This document shows, piece after piece, positions 35,786 to 48,260 of a stretch of DNA of 64,000 nt (positions within the stretch are counted from its first letter, which is position 1; each line of letters begins with the position of its first letter). A model generated the notes under the pieces. The model was not told where the DNA came from, made no database searches, and saw only the letters and a list, made by a program, of their open reading frames with translations. The position numbers and the translations under genes were made by a program. Source of the stretch: Orthonyx spaldingii (taxonomy: Eukaryota; Chordata; Aves; Passeriformes; Orthonychidae); assembly GCA_013397795.1 (NCBI GenBank), contig VZTJ01004500.1, positions 59,765 through 123,764 on the forward strand, in the 5' to 3' direction.

Positions 35786-38765
35786 ACCTGGGATGTTGAT
35801 GAGGCCATCAGAATGGACCTCTGCCCCTCACTATTCCCAGTCTGTCCCTCACAGGCTATTCCCAGCACACCATTAACAAGACTTATTCTCTTACAGTTTT
35901 GGCTTTGTTCCTGTCTGCTTTGAGCAACATGGATAAGTCACTTGCAGAGAGAAAACAAGGGATACAATGAGTCATCACTTTCATAGCTCAGATTAGGCAC
36001 GTAACTGCTAGAGCTTGCTCATAATTTTGGGGGTCACAAGGTTTAGTTTACATCAGAGCCATCATGTCTAAGACCTACTTTTGGACTCCACCTGTTTTTT
36101 AGTTAAAATATTTTAGCGTAGCTCAACTTTTATAACTAAGTCAAAGAATGCCAGACTGAAAGCTTATGTTCTCCAATATTAAGAATTTCTCAGGAATGTA
36201 GTAGGGCTGGTAAGATGATCTTGTCTCTTCTAGCCTTATACATAAGCATTTTATTAAGCTTCTTTATCTTCTTTGGAATTCTCTGGGTTTCATATTTACA
36301 GTCACTCTGGTTTAATTTTTATCTTAGTTGCAATAATACTAAAGGCTGCTGCTGTATAAGAGCTTCAAGTGTATTAAAAAATCCAGTCAATTTTGCATAC
36401 TCTCTCTGCAACAATAGGGCATCATCTTCCTTTAAAATATGTCAGTCCTTTGAAATTAGCAAGCAATTTGTTGGTCAGTGCACCTAAACACTAAAGAGGC
36501 AGTAAATCAATCCCTGCCCTCAGGTCTTTGGGTTCCACAGTTGTTGCAAAAGCTGCAAAATTAAACAAGATTTTTATTCTAGTGAACAGAGTCAATTCAG
36601 ACCAATGGAAGAAGAGCAAAATATTGTCAGTTCCTCAGGCAAATCTAAATCTTTCATCCTGCCCTTACTGGGGCTGCCTCAAGACTGTTGGAAAGACAAC
36701 TACTGTAAAAATGGATCAGAATAGCCTTTTGCCTCATCATCACGTCTCCCCAAATACTGCTGTCTCTGCAATACTTTTTGCTGTTGCTATGCCCAGGAAA
36801 TAAAGCAGCTTCAATAATTTGCAGTAATTTATAATTATTGAGGAGTCTTCAGGTTGCCTTCTTTGAAGGGAACACATATCCCATTAATCATGTATTTGAT
36901 TATTAGGACCCACTTCAACCCCCTCTTATTCTACTGACAACTGGACAAAATTGTATGGAAATTGTTCTGCAGTCTTCTATCTCTGCAGTTTACCAGATCA
37001 CTTAGAGAAAACAGACCAGCAAAATTGCTATAATTCCTTTCAATTTTTAATAGCTCTCTTGTGCTGTGGCTTTAATCTGTATGAAATTGCTAAAGCACTG
37101 AGTAAATAAAGCAGCTGTTACAGCTCATGGAGCTACAATATGGCCACAGTTTCCTGGAGAATGTTCAGTGTTACTACACAAAGTATACATAGTCACCTAT
37201 AAAAATATAAGTTAGTAGAGAATGTAGAATTATAGTTCAATGAAAGACTCCTGTATTCTTATATGAGAAAATGTCAGTACTGTATGATATGCACAGTGTG
37301 GTATGGAACCATTAGAACCTGAAAGATGCACAGTTCCTGGTTGTGTACAGCTGATGACTGCATGCCTGTACATTTAAATGCCATTTTTATATCTGTTTAC
37401 ATATAATTGCTAACATGCATCTGTGGCTATTTAAGGGATTGTACAACCGCAGGCTATGGTAGTTTGAACTTTTACATATTCATTTAAATGTGTCTGTGAT
37501 TACTTCACCAGCCCCAGAGTGCAGATAAGAAGATAAGAAAAGGAAATGCCAAAGCTGTGAGACAGAAATTCTTTTTTTCTGTAGTTTTCAAAATGCACTA
37601 CATCTAGTTCCCAGATGGCTTACAGGGGTGAGTTAACATGCTACAATATTAAAACTCGGTCTATTAAGCTGTTTTGAAAGTAAACTTAATGTTATATCAG
37701 TGGCAAGAGGTCTTAGGCAAAGCAATATGATTTTATGCTGGAGGACCCTTGTGCAAAGGAGGATGTCTCTATAACTCCCAGTTTAATATTTACTCTCAAA
37801 AGCACATGTACCTGATCCAGCAAATGCACATGTGGCTAAGGTCCTTGTCCTTTGCCATCATTTAGAAAAGAGGATTTCTAAACATTCTATCAGTGTTGAC
37901 AAATCCTCTGAAAAAATACTGGAGGGTTTTATACGTGAACCCAAATTGACACATACTTTATGCAAATGTTTGCTTAAAAGCTGTGTACATTGTCTTTGTC
38001 TTAAATGGCACGGTTCTGAATAAATACAGTGTGTGCAGATATCTTTGTAGGTCAGGAATCTGACTTGCCAACTACATTTGTAATCCTGAAATGATAAGGA
38101 AGAACATTTCAATCATCAAGGAACAGCAAAAGCAAGATTATATATTAAGGAAAGCATGTATTAGAGAAAAGCTAACACAGCTTTTACTGCAGGGAAGGCT
38201 TTACACAGATACAGGGAGGGCTGTTGGAGTTCCCTGCAAGTGTGCGTGAGTATTGGACACCAAAGATGCATAGACAGACTCTGTTTGGATACTCTGTTGG
38301 ATACCTGACGGCCTTCAACAAGATACCTTTTTAAGAATTTTCGAGCATCTCAGGTTTTAAAAAGACTGAAGTGAATATTGGAAACACTTCAGAGAAGAGT
38401 GGCACAAGTATGATCTGAAGCACACAAAGTTCTGTGTGAGGAACAGCTAAACAGAGTACCCTAAAGTCTGGAAAAATTATGATTGGGAAGGGAATATTGC
38501 AGTATTCTGTACAAACACAAGTAAGGTGAAGAGGAGAGAGGGAGATGTGTTCTCCACACATCTTCTAATGCAAGCACTAATAATTAAATTAGTTGCTGAT
38601 TCAAAACAAATGGAAACAGAGACTCCTTCGCATAATGGAAATATGAACCTTGCTGTGACATTTTGTAGATGTTGCAGTTTAAAGGGGTTCAGAGGGCAGC
38701 CCAAAAATTCATGGAGGAAAAAAATTCAGACTTACAAAGCTCAAAGGTAATATATATCAAGGTGA
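35786..38765. other. Intergenic, nothing firmly recognised
   Basis: No gene is identified. A stretch at about 38190-38560 has faint CR1-like order (GAGGAACAGCTAAACAGAG), but it is too diverged to call. Confidence 0.4.
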
Positions 38766-38769
38766 TGAT

Positions 38770-38900
38770 GTCACAGAATCATAGAATTGCTAAAGTTCAA
38801 AAAGATCCTCAAGATCGTCAATCACAACCATTAACCCAGCACTGCTAAGTTCACCACTAAACCACGTCCCCAAGTGCCACATCTACACATCCTAAACCAG
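38770..38900 (-). mobile_element. CR1 LINE 3' end
   Basis: The plus strand reads TCACAGAATCATAGAATTGC, then GATCCTCAAGATCGTCAATC, CCATTAACCCAGCACTGCTA and CCACGTCCCCAAGTGCCAC. This is a reversed CR1 3' end of the same subfamily as the copies at 32172 and 57640. Confidence 0.93.
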
Positions 38901-41900
38901 CAGAGACTGGGGGAGCATAGGCAAGTCAGTCAGCTGTGTACTGCTACATTGTTCTGAGGCACAATTTCCTCAGCCTGCAAATCCTCTCTTCACATGCCTA
39001 TGTTTCCTTAGGCTGTGTTCCTCAAACAATGATAAAAGGTAACAGCAACAGAAATATTTCCATGGCAAGCTTTGTAATTGATTCTATGATAAATTTTGGA
39101 GCCAAAAAGATGAGAGAAAAAGAAGAGGTTTACTAGTGACTTCCTTTATTTTGCTTTCACCATGGTCTCACTGAGTTCCGACATACTCCTAAGGGTTCTG
39201 TCGCCTCCACTCAATCTAAATAGAGCAACATTGCTGAGCCAGTTAGGTTTTTCCTGGAACCTTAATGATCTGCAACCATGAATATCAGCCTCTAGAGATG
39301 ACAGAGGTTACATGTACGCAGAGCAACTTTAGGAAGTCCATTTATATAAAAGCAGAAAGTCTGTCCAAGGAAACAGTGTATCTGTGAAGCTAGGTGTCTT
39401 CTGCAGTGTGCTGCATAAGAGGAGAAATTCCCAGGCTTGGTAAAAAGCAATGTCACATAATTTATGCTTAAGATCTCTGAAAGAAGAAATGTTGTTGAGT
39501 TTTTTAAACACACTTCTCTTAAATAGGATTTGCTGTATCACTGAATCCATCTTTTGTTTTATTAAGTAGCAGATGCCTATTCAATTATTCATTTAAGTAT
39601 TGTAACCTAATATGTGATGATCGGAAATTATATTAAACAGTCTTAGACCGAGTGACATCTGGTGTTTGATTAGAGATCTATTCAATGCCATTTTTATCTG
39701 CTAGAACTTCTTGGGTCTTATGCTTTGACCAAATCAGAGAATGTTTCAAAAAAGCGTAGGTCAAATGTAATAAAACAGTAGGTAGTAGTCTATTATTGAA
39801 AAGCTGGTAATACTTTGAAACAAATAATAAGCTTGAAGATGTAATTTCTCATATATTTAAACGAAAATCTCTTACTTTAGCAGTGTGTTTCTAAGGTGAC
39901 TAAGGGTAAAATATTTTCTCTACAAAAATGGCACCTACCAGTGATTTCGGAGACAAGCTGATGTTTGTTTCAAAGATAAGCTTCTGTTTGTTGACTGACA
40001 AGGACTGAAAATTTCCATGATGGTACAGAGGTAGCTTGGTATATATCATTACATTTATGTAGACACAGGAATTTTGAATCCTTAGTAACAGTCCAAATAA
40101 AAGTTTATGAATGTCAACAATTAACATGAAGAGTAAATGTTAATTTTTTTGCTACAGAAATGATATAAATATGACCCAAGTAACTTACAAAATAATGCAG
40201 CATGACACTAATTTGAATTACCTTTTCCCAGATTATATATAAAAGTAGGTTTGTCTTCCTTTGAGGAATATTTGGACAACTTCGTTTAATGTAACGAAAT
40301 TGCAAACAGCAAGTGAAGTAGATTCAGGTCAGGTCTATATGAATAGAAATTTTAAGTACCATTCCTTAGCATATGAAGGGACTTTTCTTCCAGGAGAGGA
40401 GAAGGAATTGTTTTGGAAATTTTCATATGGTGCAGAAAGATATTTCTCTTTTACTGTCTGCATTACCTCTTGTTGAGACTAAATACAATCTAGTTCTCAG
40501 TATGAAATAAGTCACAATACAGAAAATACAGATTTCTGATTGGAATTAAGAGCATTACAAGAGCATTACAGAAGTATCCTGTAATGTGTACTCCTCCATT
40601 ACTTTAATTAAGAAAATATACAGAAGGATCTTAAGCATATGGAAGTAATTGAAATACATGCAGCAAGCACAGTTTTCTCAGAGCAGGGCAGATATTCGTG
40701 TCACCTTGGCTCTCTGCTCTGCAGAGCTGGAAGGACATCTGGCACCTGCCCAGAAACACTGCAGCTATTAATCATAGCAGAGTAAGAAATGACTTTGTGT
40801 TGAAACATGAGTATCCAGAAATATTCTTGGCAGGGATATTCCTCTATTATGAACTTGCTGTTAAGCTGAGTGCTTGGAACACCTCTTACACATTTTTTAA
40901 GTCTTTGTTTATAGAATTCACCTTTTAAATACATATATTTAGCAAGGTTTCAGTAAAAGTACAATTCCAGCGAGTAGTTTCTAACTGATCTAGTTAAAAT
41001 CTCAAAGATTATTTAGGGCAAAAAGAAGTGGATTGCAGGGTTTATCTCCTCTATTTCTGTGATCAGAGGAGAGTCAGAGATGAAATTATAGAGTACTTGG
41101 GGTAACTACTAGAATCACACAATAAGCACTTTCAATCACTTGGGAACTGCACTCATTGAAGAAAGTAATTTATAAAAACATCACAATATGAAATATTTGG
41201 GAAATCGTCAAACCACCACTTAGCAGTTCATCCAACTGAATTAGAAAGGTCAATAACTGAAACCCAAACTGCTCTGCTTAGGATGACTTTTTTGCCATCA
41301 AGAGACTCTCTTCTGAGTGGTATGAGAGAAACAGATTGTCTCAGGCACGCTGGTGATTCATCTTACGCTGAGAACTGGCTAACAATGACAGTGATCTGCG
41401 TGGAAAAAAACCAAACTAGCAGGAGCTATAGGTTGGATAAACCAACAGCTGAGCAGCTGCAGCATCCAACTCCTGTAGCAACTATGCCTGTCCCTGTCAG
41501 ATTGCATGGCTCTGCATTACTTGTTCTTCACAAGGAGGTTTAAGCAAAAAAAGTTTCAAGGACAGGGGAAGGCTGGACACCCAACTGCTTCTCCTTCCGG
41601 TAAAAAAACCGACAGAAAGCATGCTGAGCCTTAACAGTTTGCAGCAAAATTCTTAGCACCTTCTTGATCCATTTCTTTCTGTGCCTGAGCAAAGGATTTT
41701 TACACTGACTTTGTTTATGCTAAATGGAGTATAGGAGCACACACTCCATCTTAAGGAACTGTGTACTGAGCAGCATTATCTAGCAGCTTCTCATCTCACA
41801 ATGTATGTAATAAAGATAATTGTTAAAAAAATAATTACCTGTAATTACATATTCCCTATTATTTCCAAAATCATACTAAACCTTATTCATTTTACTAAAA

Positions 41901-42950
41901 ATTCAAGGATACACTTGAAATCTGAATGGTTTCATACTTTCCTTTGAGATAATTAAAGGGCAACACAAACCTATTATAGAAGCTTTGCTGCCTGGCTGAT
42001 GTTTTAGTATTACCTTTAAATAAAATTCCATCTCACCTCCAACCATGCAGTCCAGGTAAAAGAGTTGGAAAGAGGAAAGATCTAACAATCTTCTTTACCA
42101 AATGCCTTGAAGGTTATCATTAAATAAAGCATATATAAGGATAATTCAGACACATGCTCCTTTTCAGAGAGCCAATTAACAAATGAGAAAAATTAGGTTA
42201 GATTTTTCTGTTCCATATGCAATTGGAAATGGAAAACACTATTGTTTCTAGCAATTATCATTCTACATTATAAACTCATTTGCACTCTTTCTGGCTACCT
42301 TTTCTTCTCTGAAACAAACATAACTTACAACAGTTACCTCTCTTCAATATTATGCTAAATATGGACAGTTGCAGTAATAGCAATATTTTGTATGGCTAGC
42401 CCAGAAACAGTAAGTGAAGCAGGTATAAAAGAAAAAGAAAGTGTCAAAAAGTTGGAACTGAAGCTGAGCAGAACATGAAATCTGATGATTTAACAGAGAG
42501 GTTTTTTTCTGGTGTGGTTTTTTAAAAATTTTATTCCTGGTGTATATATCCCCCACCCAAAAAAATGTTTTCTTACACAGATTCCTGACAAAACACAGGC
42601 TGCTGAGATCTCACAATTATGTGACCTAATGTTATTCTCTAATCCTCTATCTCCACTAAGTATCCCAGTTGCCATGTTTACCACGACCACCTAGATATCC
42701 AGGGCAAGCATGTGATCCATGCTTTGGCTGTAAATCACCCTCTCTGAGCTGGAGAAGCCTGGAACCTTCTTCTCATCAGCAGGCACGGGTGTCAGTGTTA
42801 TGGGGTCAGCCATCTTCACTATGGCCAGGTTTGAGTACTTAATTTATTAACTAATGACAACAATAAATTAATACAGTTACAGAGCAGACATTTCACTCAT
42901 TTTCAGGGCCTCTGGGCTGTGGAGCTGCTTGCCCCCCCCTAGAGCTCTCT
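38901..42950. other. Intergenic, nothing recognised
   Basis: AT-rich DNA without a supported gene. A small direct repeat of AAGAGCATTAC occurs twice near 40548-40569. Frames up to 86 codons (41283-41543) show no family features. Confidence 0.45.
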
Positions 42951-42959
42951 AACTCCAGG

Positions 42960-43220
42960 CTAATCCCAGGACAAAGGGTGATGGCTTCAAACTGAAAGTG
43001 GGCAGGTTTAGATGAGGCTTTAGGAAGAAATTCTTTACTATGAGGGTGGTGAGACACTGCAATGGGTTGTCCTGAGAAGCTGTGGATGCCCATGTCTGGA
43101 AGTGTTCAAGGCCAGGTTGGAGAGGGCTTTCAGCAACTCCCCCATAGCAGGGGAGTTAAAACTAGATGATCTTTAAGGTCCCTTCCAATGCAAACCATTC
43201 TGTGATTCTATGAATCTATG
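42960..43220 (+). mobile_element. CR1 LINE 3' end, well preserved
   Basis: The copy runs from AGGACAAAGGGTGATGGCTT through GAAAGTGGGCAGGTTTAGAT, GGAAGAAATTCTTTACTATG and GATGATCTTTAAGGTCCCTT to CCATTCTGTGATTCTATGAA. The tail and most diagnostic positions are intact, so it is among the younger copies here. Confidence 0.95.
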
Positions 43221-44368
43221 AGATAAAAATAAGACTTCTTGAAAGCACCATTTTTTAAGAGTCCTACTCCACCAAATCTGACACACAAGCTGGTGTCAGT
43301 GCTAGGTGCCAGCGTACTCCAGTATCCAGACCAGTACCTACAGGCCTCTTGCCTTCTAAATGTTCTCTCAACTACCATTTCAATACAGTTTCACCTGCCC
43401 GCTGTCAACAGTTTTGCTCATAAGCTCCTTTTCCTACCACATTATACACACATGAAAAGTACTCTTTACCCTCTTTACTTGTGTCCTATATACATCACAC
43501 TTGGCATTCACAGGCCTTGCTCCAACAGCTCCTAGGGACTCAGGGCAACCCAGGCCAAGCCAAACACAAACATGCAGCACCTTTTCCATGTCACTCTTTT
43601 CTTGCAAGTTCGTACAGTAAAATTCTGAAGGTAAAAGTGATTAGAGGTGGAACAAATACAAGAAAAAGCAGGGCAGGGCAGTGTAATACCAGGAAGCAAT
43701 TTGATTAACCTAGACTGCCAGGTAACAAGTTTTAAAAGGAACACCTAATTTTGTTTTTCCTCTTGCTGTGTCAAGGTTTGGTCAGGCACAGTAGGACGTA
43801 GCATCATGGATTATCTGAGGACAGACAGTGCTTCAGATGTGCAAACTATGACACCAGTATCTCCAAACATGCCTAAATCCCTGTTAAGGTCTTTAGCAGA
43901 CGAGGTAGGCCTGCTATGGAGCACATGCATATAGGGCTATTTTGGAGCTCCTGCCCCCAAACCACTTCAATTAGCAATCAGAAGTAATAAAAGCAAAAAA
44001 ATAATTTGCTGATGCAAAAAGTCAAGACAGATCTGGGAGAACAAACATAAGCACAAAGGGCTCCATCTTCACAAATCCCCAAGACTAAAAGGGCTCCTCT
44101 TGCTCCCACTGCAACCCCAATCTTCCCCACACACCCCTGATCCCTGGGTGAGGAGCCAGCATCCTGCTCCATATTGGGGCTCCCTTATGTATGAAGTTAC
44201 AGATCCCACAGATGAGCTCACAGCTAACCAGGACATCAGCTGACAATCACTGATGCCCAAAATCTCCTGCTTCAGGTACTAAAACGGAAGTTTTCATCAT
44301 AAAACCAAAGTGCCAAGCTAACACCACATTCAGATGTAAAATTTTAAGAGCCAAGTTTTGATACACAT
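43221..44368. other. Intergenic, nothing recognised
   Basis: Spacer between a CR1 copy and the 3' end of MED10. No coding or repeat signal is seen. Confidence 0.45.
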
Positions 44369-44374
44369 TTTATT
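44369..44374 (-). terminator. MED10: Candidate MED10 poly(A) signal, distal
   Basis: A second minus-strand AATAAA lies 115 bp further on, followed by a GU-containing stretch (TGTGGTGTTA). It may be an alternative cleavage signal, or chance in AT-rich DNA. Confidence 0.4.
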
Positions 44375-45178
44375 TCTATCACTGTGGTAATGAGGAATAC
44401 ACTGCTTTTTCACAGCTTTCAGTTCACACTCCAAAGAGAAGCATACAAAAGAAAAACGTCAAGATTTAGATTTTTTCCAAATTTTTATTCAACAACTTGC
44501 TTGCAGAAAATGAATAAACAAAAGCTTACATTAAATACTGTACAAAATATTAAAGTTGTTGAGGAGCTAGTCCCCAGGTATGCTCATTTTTTATATCCTC
44601 AGCCATCTGCACTGCAGCTCCCAGAACAAAACAAGATCTGAAGGTTTTCCTGGCTGCAACTAATTATGACACGTGAGAACTGCAGCCCTTGACAGGCTCC
44701 TGCTCAGTAGAATTTGGCAAGACAAAAGCAATCAACTGTTTGTACTGCAGTAAAAAAACCCTGAACTTTACAAATGAAAAATAACAAAGTGTAATAAATG
44801 CATTTCTCTTAAAAACAGATAAGCCCACAGTCCCGAGGCACACTTTTCAGAAGACAAAAAACCATGTTTTTCTGCTATGGAAATGCACTTTGTGGGAAAT
44901 GCTCTGTATTGATGACCTGTAGGCAATTACATCTCTCAAACCCTTCAGGAAAGAAAAGCAGATTACCATAGGAAGTTTCAACCACAATCACTGGGTAGAA
45001 GTCTTCAAAAAGATTCAGTAGCTTCAGACCAGAACCATGAACAACCGTCAAGCTCCTTTACAGTCACCACTGCCATTTTTAGTGCAGTTGTTATGAGGGC
45101 TTGGATTCCCTCTCCAATCAAAGTCTCGATACAGCGACGTCAATTTATGGGACATTTTTAGAGTTATCAAAGGCCAGC
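44370..45178 (-). other. MED10: MED10 3' untranslated region (extent inferred)
   Basis: This is sequence downstream of the MED10 stop with no competing gene. Two minus-strand AATAAA hexamers could end the transcript, giving a UTR of roughly 700 or 800 bases. The exact end cannot be set without transcripts. I see no CR1 copy in this stretch, in contrast to the introns and flanks. Confidence 0.6.
44484..44489 (-). terminator. MED10: Candidate MED10 poly(A) signal, proximal
   Basis: A minus-strand AATAAA lies about 690 bp after the stop. It is followed downstream by a U-rich stretch ending TTTTTCTTTTGTATGC, which is a typical downstream element. I consider it the more likely main site. Confidence 0.6.
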
Positions 45179-45274
45179 TTAAGGAGGAGGATCTTCTCCT
45201 CGAATAGCTTTGTACTTTGCCATATCTTCTGGGAACACCTTTGTCAGTTCTTGAATTAACAGGCTTTTAAATTT
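45179..45274 (-). CDS. MED10: MED10 coding exon 4 with stop codon
   Basis: This final coding exon follows the acceptor TCTCTTTCCAG and encodes KFKSLLIQELTKVFPEDMAK, then YKAIRGEDPPP and a TAA stop (45181-45179). The C-terminal end is slightly shorter than the human protein as I remember it. The 3' untranslated region continues in the same exon towards 44.4 kb. Confidence 0.96.
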   Translation of the reverse strand, partial: KFKSLLIQELTKVFPEDMAKYKAIRGEDPPP

Positions 45275-48222
45275 CTGGAAAGAGAAAAAAAATGTATATA
45301 CATCATCCGGACAATTTATTTAGATTTCATCAAGCAGTGTTCCCTGATGAAGAGAAATGTTTATACCCAATACAGATCTCAATGACCTAAGAGAATGGCA
45401 CCCAAAAAACCCCAAAACCACAAAAACGCAGGAAGTTATGTTTACAAAATCCACAGAAAATGCCCAAGTGAAGTCCACTAGGAATGCACCTGGCAAACTA
45501 AAAGGTCCTTGAATTCCCAGAAATTCACTTGCATTTTCTCCTAAGAAATACAAAGCAGTTGGACCTCTCTAGTAAACTCTGGTGCACCAGTATCTGCCTG
45601 ACCTTATTAAGGAAAGGTGCTAAAGTACTTGTCCTCTTGATTTGATATGGACTCCACTCCACCTTCAAAAAGCAACTCACACCTGCCTTAGAAGTACAAA
45701 ATTTTACAAGCACAGAGAAAAGAAAGAGAAGCTCAGGACTTATCTCTATATGTTTACATTCTGCAGTACAACTTGTCATCCTCCACACTAAGTTCAGCCA
45801 AAGAATATCCTCAGAATTCACTGAGCTTCCTTTTCTGATTGTGTTTTTCTGCAGTAGTTCCAGCAGTTAAACAGTATCAAGGAATGCTTAGGTTTGTACT
45901 AAGTGAAAGTACAAGTTCAGAAAACCCTAAACACTGGCATGCATTTTCACCAATTTTATAAAGATTAACTGATGATTACAGAGCATATTTGACATTTTAA
46001 CCCTCTAATATCCATTCAAGACTGGAAAAATACCCCTTTTGTTTTGCTTATTTCTCAGTTTGCACACAGCAGAATTACATACCTGGGGAAAAACCAAATA
46101 AAATACCTCTACTGCCACATATAACTTTAACCAATATAAAATCACAGTGAAAGCTGTATCCCCAGCTGTGGGATGAACTACAGGTTCTTTCCTGAACATG
46201 CTGTATCAGCATCAATAAAGATACAGGGATGTAGAGCAATCTCTAAGACAAATCACATAATAACAGACGTTAATAACTGCACAAGTGAAAAATACCCGCA
46301 TATTTACAGAAAAGTAAAAACTTATCAAATACATTATTGCATTATACTTCCATTAATTCTGCCTTACCTTCATAGTGTCAATTTTTCCTTTTACTTGCTC
46401 ATTTTTAGCCAAAGCTCGCTCCAGACACTCTTTGGTGTAAAGCTGAGGGTTGCGGCCTTGATCTATGTATCTGAAAGTAGAAAAGACCCTGCTAAAAGAT
46501 CATATGCCTACTAGGATGCTCTCCAAGGTACAAAATTATTCACCTTGCTGTCTTTTTCTTTCTACTGTTATCTGAAATGTGCATTTTAAAAACCACCACA
46601 GTTAAACGCAGCCATTTCCAAAAGACAGCTCAAGGACGAGGCCACGGCCAGCAAACCTCTGTTTCCAGAAAGCCTGGAGAGCTTTGAAGGAAGTATTAAA
46701 ACCACACCAAAAACAATATATATATATCTACTAGCTCCTCACAGGCAATACTCACAGATGAAAAAAGGAAGATGGTCCTTTTCCAAGCAACTGAAAGGGC
46801 ACTAACCAGGAAGTGGCCTAGTTAGGACATGGTGAGCATTAAGTACATGGGAATACAGCACCCAGCAAACCAAGGATGAGGAGAAGCTGCACATACCACA
46901 GTAAAGAGTAAAAATTAACACTATTGTATCAGCAAACCTATGTTTTGCTTTGCAATATAATTCCTGGCAAAGGGAAACTCCTTCAATGAACAAAGAAAAG
47001 AGAACATTTAAGACTGTCATCATAAATTTACAGCTGGAGTAAAAGCTCAGCTGAAAAAAGCCCTGTACAGCTAGTAACACACTGGAGTACAGCAGACCAG
47101 TAACATCTGGACTTAGAAGAAACACTAGTAAATTAATTTATTCACTATATCATAAAAGCTCTCTAGTACAGCTCTTCCTCTATGTTAATTTTCCTTTGAA
47201 TGTTCTAATTCAACAGACTGCCACTTCTGAAACTAAACACCTGAGTACTGGCTTACTTTACTTCCACCTGCAACTTTAAATCCTGATCCTAATCTGGTGT
47301 AAAAGCGTATTTCCAAAATGAAATCTTACCTACTAAATCAGTCTCCCTGCCCATAGCAGTGACATTAGAACCAGATGTTCTTGAAGGTCCCTTCCAACCC
47401 CCCCCATTCTGTGATTCTATGGAATCACTAAATTCAGCAGAATGTGTGTGTAGAAATTTAAAAAAAAAAAAAAAAAAACCAATCTGAAAGGCAAAATTTG
47501 ACAGAGGTCTGAGCAACTTATCTAGTAGGCGGCATCCCTGCCCATGGTGAGGGGGTTGGGACCAGATAAGCTTTAAGGTCCCTTCCAACTCAAACCATCC
47601 TGTGGTTCTATGAAGACAGGTGTACAATTTATCACTTCTGTTACCTTTCTGCCTTCTCACAGGCAGAAGGTACTTCTAACCTCCTTCTGCCTACTCACGT
47701 TCTCATGAGGCATTCAGAAGGACCGGGTTTAAGAGACAAGCAGCCCTCAGCGAAGATACCCACGCTGTGAAGCCAGGCTACCTCGTGACACCGACCGCAG
47801 CACCTCCCCTTGCAGGCACACACAGACTTACTCAAAAACTTCCAAGGGCACGCTGATATCGTGAAGCTGCTGCCGGCATTTGTCGATATCCTGCAAGCCC
47901 GTCACCATAAAATTCCTGTTGGGAAAAAAAACCGGGTGGGGTTTAGCCGATTTGGGGGTCGCTGCGCTACCCCTGACGGCGGGTGCGAGGCCAGCGACAT
48001 CCAGACAGGGAGAGAGAGTCCCGAGGCACCACCCTGGGGCCTGGAGGGGGGAAAGAGAAAGGTCCCGCAGCCCGGCCCGCCCCCGACAGCGGCCCCTCAC
48101 AATTTCTGATTGAGTCCCGTCTGGCTGCTGGGCTGGAAGTCACTGACGATGATGCCCAGCTGCCGGATGTTCTCCACGAACTTCTCCAGGTGCTCCTCCA
48201 GAGAGTCGAACTTCTCCGCCAT
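45179..48222 (-). CDS. MED10: MED10, Mediator complex subunit 10 (four coding exons, complete)
   Basis: MED10 is a small subunit of the middle module of Mediator, the nuclear complex that links transcription factors to RNA polymerase II. Joining 48222-48101, 47915-47832, 46470-46368 and 45274-45179 on the minus strand gives one open frame of 134 codons plus TAA. The protein starts MAEKF, continues with ENIRQLGIIVSDFQPSS and CRQQLHDISVPLEVFEYIDQ, and ends IRGEDPPP. I recognise this as MED10; the human protein is about 135 residues, so the length fits. Every junction is GT/AG, and codons split across introns 1 and 2 are restored exactly. The start has a strong Kozak context (GCCATGG). Introns are 185, 1361 and 1093 bp. 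Upstream in-frame codons extend the frame past the ATG, but homology begins at MAEKF. No frameshift or premature stop is seen. The gene is probably constitutively expressed, given its CpG-island promoter. Confidence 0.97.
46368..46470 (-). CDS. MED10: MED10 coding exon 3
   Basis: A 103-bp exon lies between the acceptor CTACTTTCAG and the donor GTAAGG. It encodes YIDQGRNPQLYTKECLERAL and then AKNEQVKGKIDTMK. It brings the joined frame to exactly 103 codons, so intron 3 is in phase 0. Confidence 0.97.
47345..47428 (+). mobile_element. CR1 3' end in MED10 intron 2, copy A
   Basis: CAGATGTTCTTGAAGGTCCC, TTCCAACCCCCCCCATTCTG and TGATTCTATGG mark a truncated CR1 tail, antisense to MED10. Confidence 0.9.
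47461..47478. repeat. Poly(A) run in MED10 intron 2
   Basis: A run of about 18 A residues sits between the two CR1 tails. On the MED10 sense strand it is a T-run. Confidence 0.9.
47520..47612 (+). mobile_element. CR1 3' end in MED10 intron 2, copy B
   Basis: GGCGGCATCCCTGCCCATGG, AGATAAGCTTTAAGGTCCCT and CCATCCTGTGGTTCTATGAA identify a second truncated CR1 tail in the same orientation as copy A. It ends about 220 bp before exon 2. Confidence 0.92.
47832..47915 (-). CDS. MED10: MED10 coding exon 2
   Basis: An 84-bp exon lies between the acceptor CCCAACAG and the donor GTAAGT. It encodes NFMVTGLQDIDKCRQQ and then LHDISVPLEVF. It ends with GA of a glutamate codon that exon 3 completes. A polypyrimidine tract of T and C residues precedes the acceptor on the minus strand. 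Confidence 0.97.
   Translation of the reverse strand, partial: EFYGDGLAGYRQMPAAASRYQRALGSF
48101..48222 (-). CDS. MED10: MED10 coding exon 1
   Basis: This exon carries the ATG (48222-48220), 40 whole codons and the first two bases of a leucine codon. It encodes the N-terminal helix region beginning MAEKFDSLEEHLEKF and ends in the sense strand as AATCAGAAATT followed by the donor GTGAGG. The split codon is completed by the first base of exon 2, giving Leu-Asn-Phe as expected for MED10. Confidence 0.97.
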
Positions 48223-48253
48223 GGCCGCGGCCGCGCCTTGCCCCGCCCCGCCG

Positions 48254-48260
48254 CTTCCGG
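48254..48260 (-). promoter_or_regulatory. MED10: ETS/GABPA-type site (CCGGAAG) upstream of MED10
   Basis: The minus strand reads GCCGGAAGCGG about 32-38 bp upstream of the ATG, which matches the GABPA/ELK consensus common near transcription starts of housekeeping genes. Binding is inferred from the motif alone. Confidence 0.5.

Noticed and set aside
38190..38560. Possible diverged CR1 copy
   Set aside because: Only faint order similarity, with no diagnostic 3' tail; not enough to annotate.
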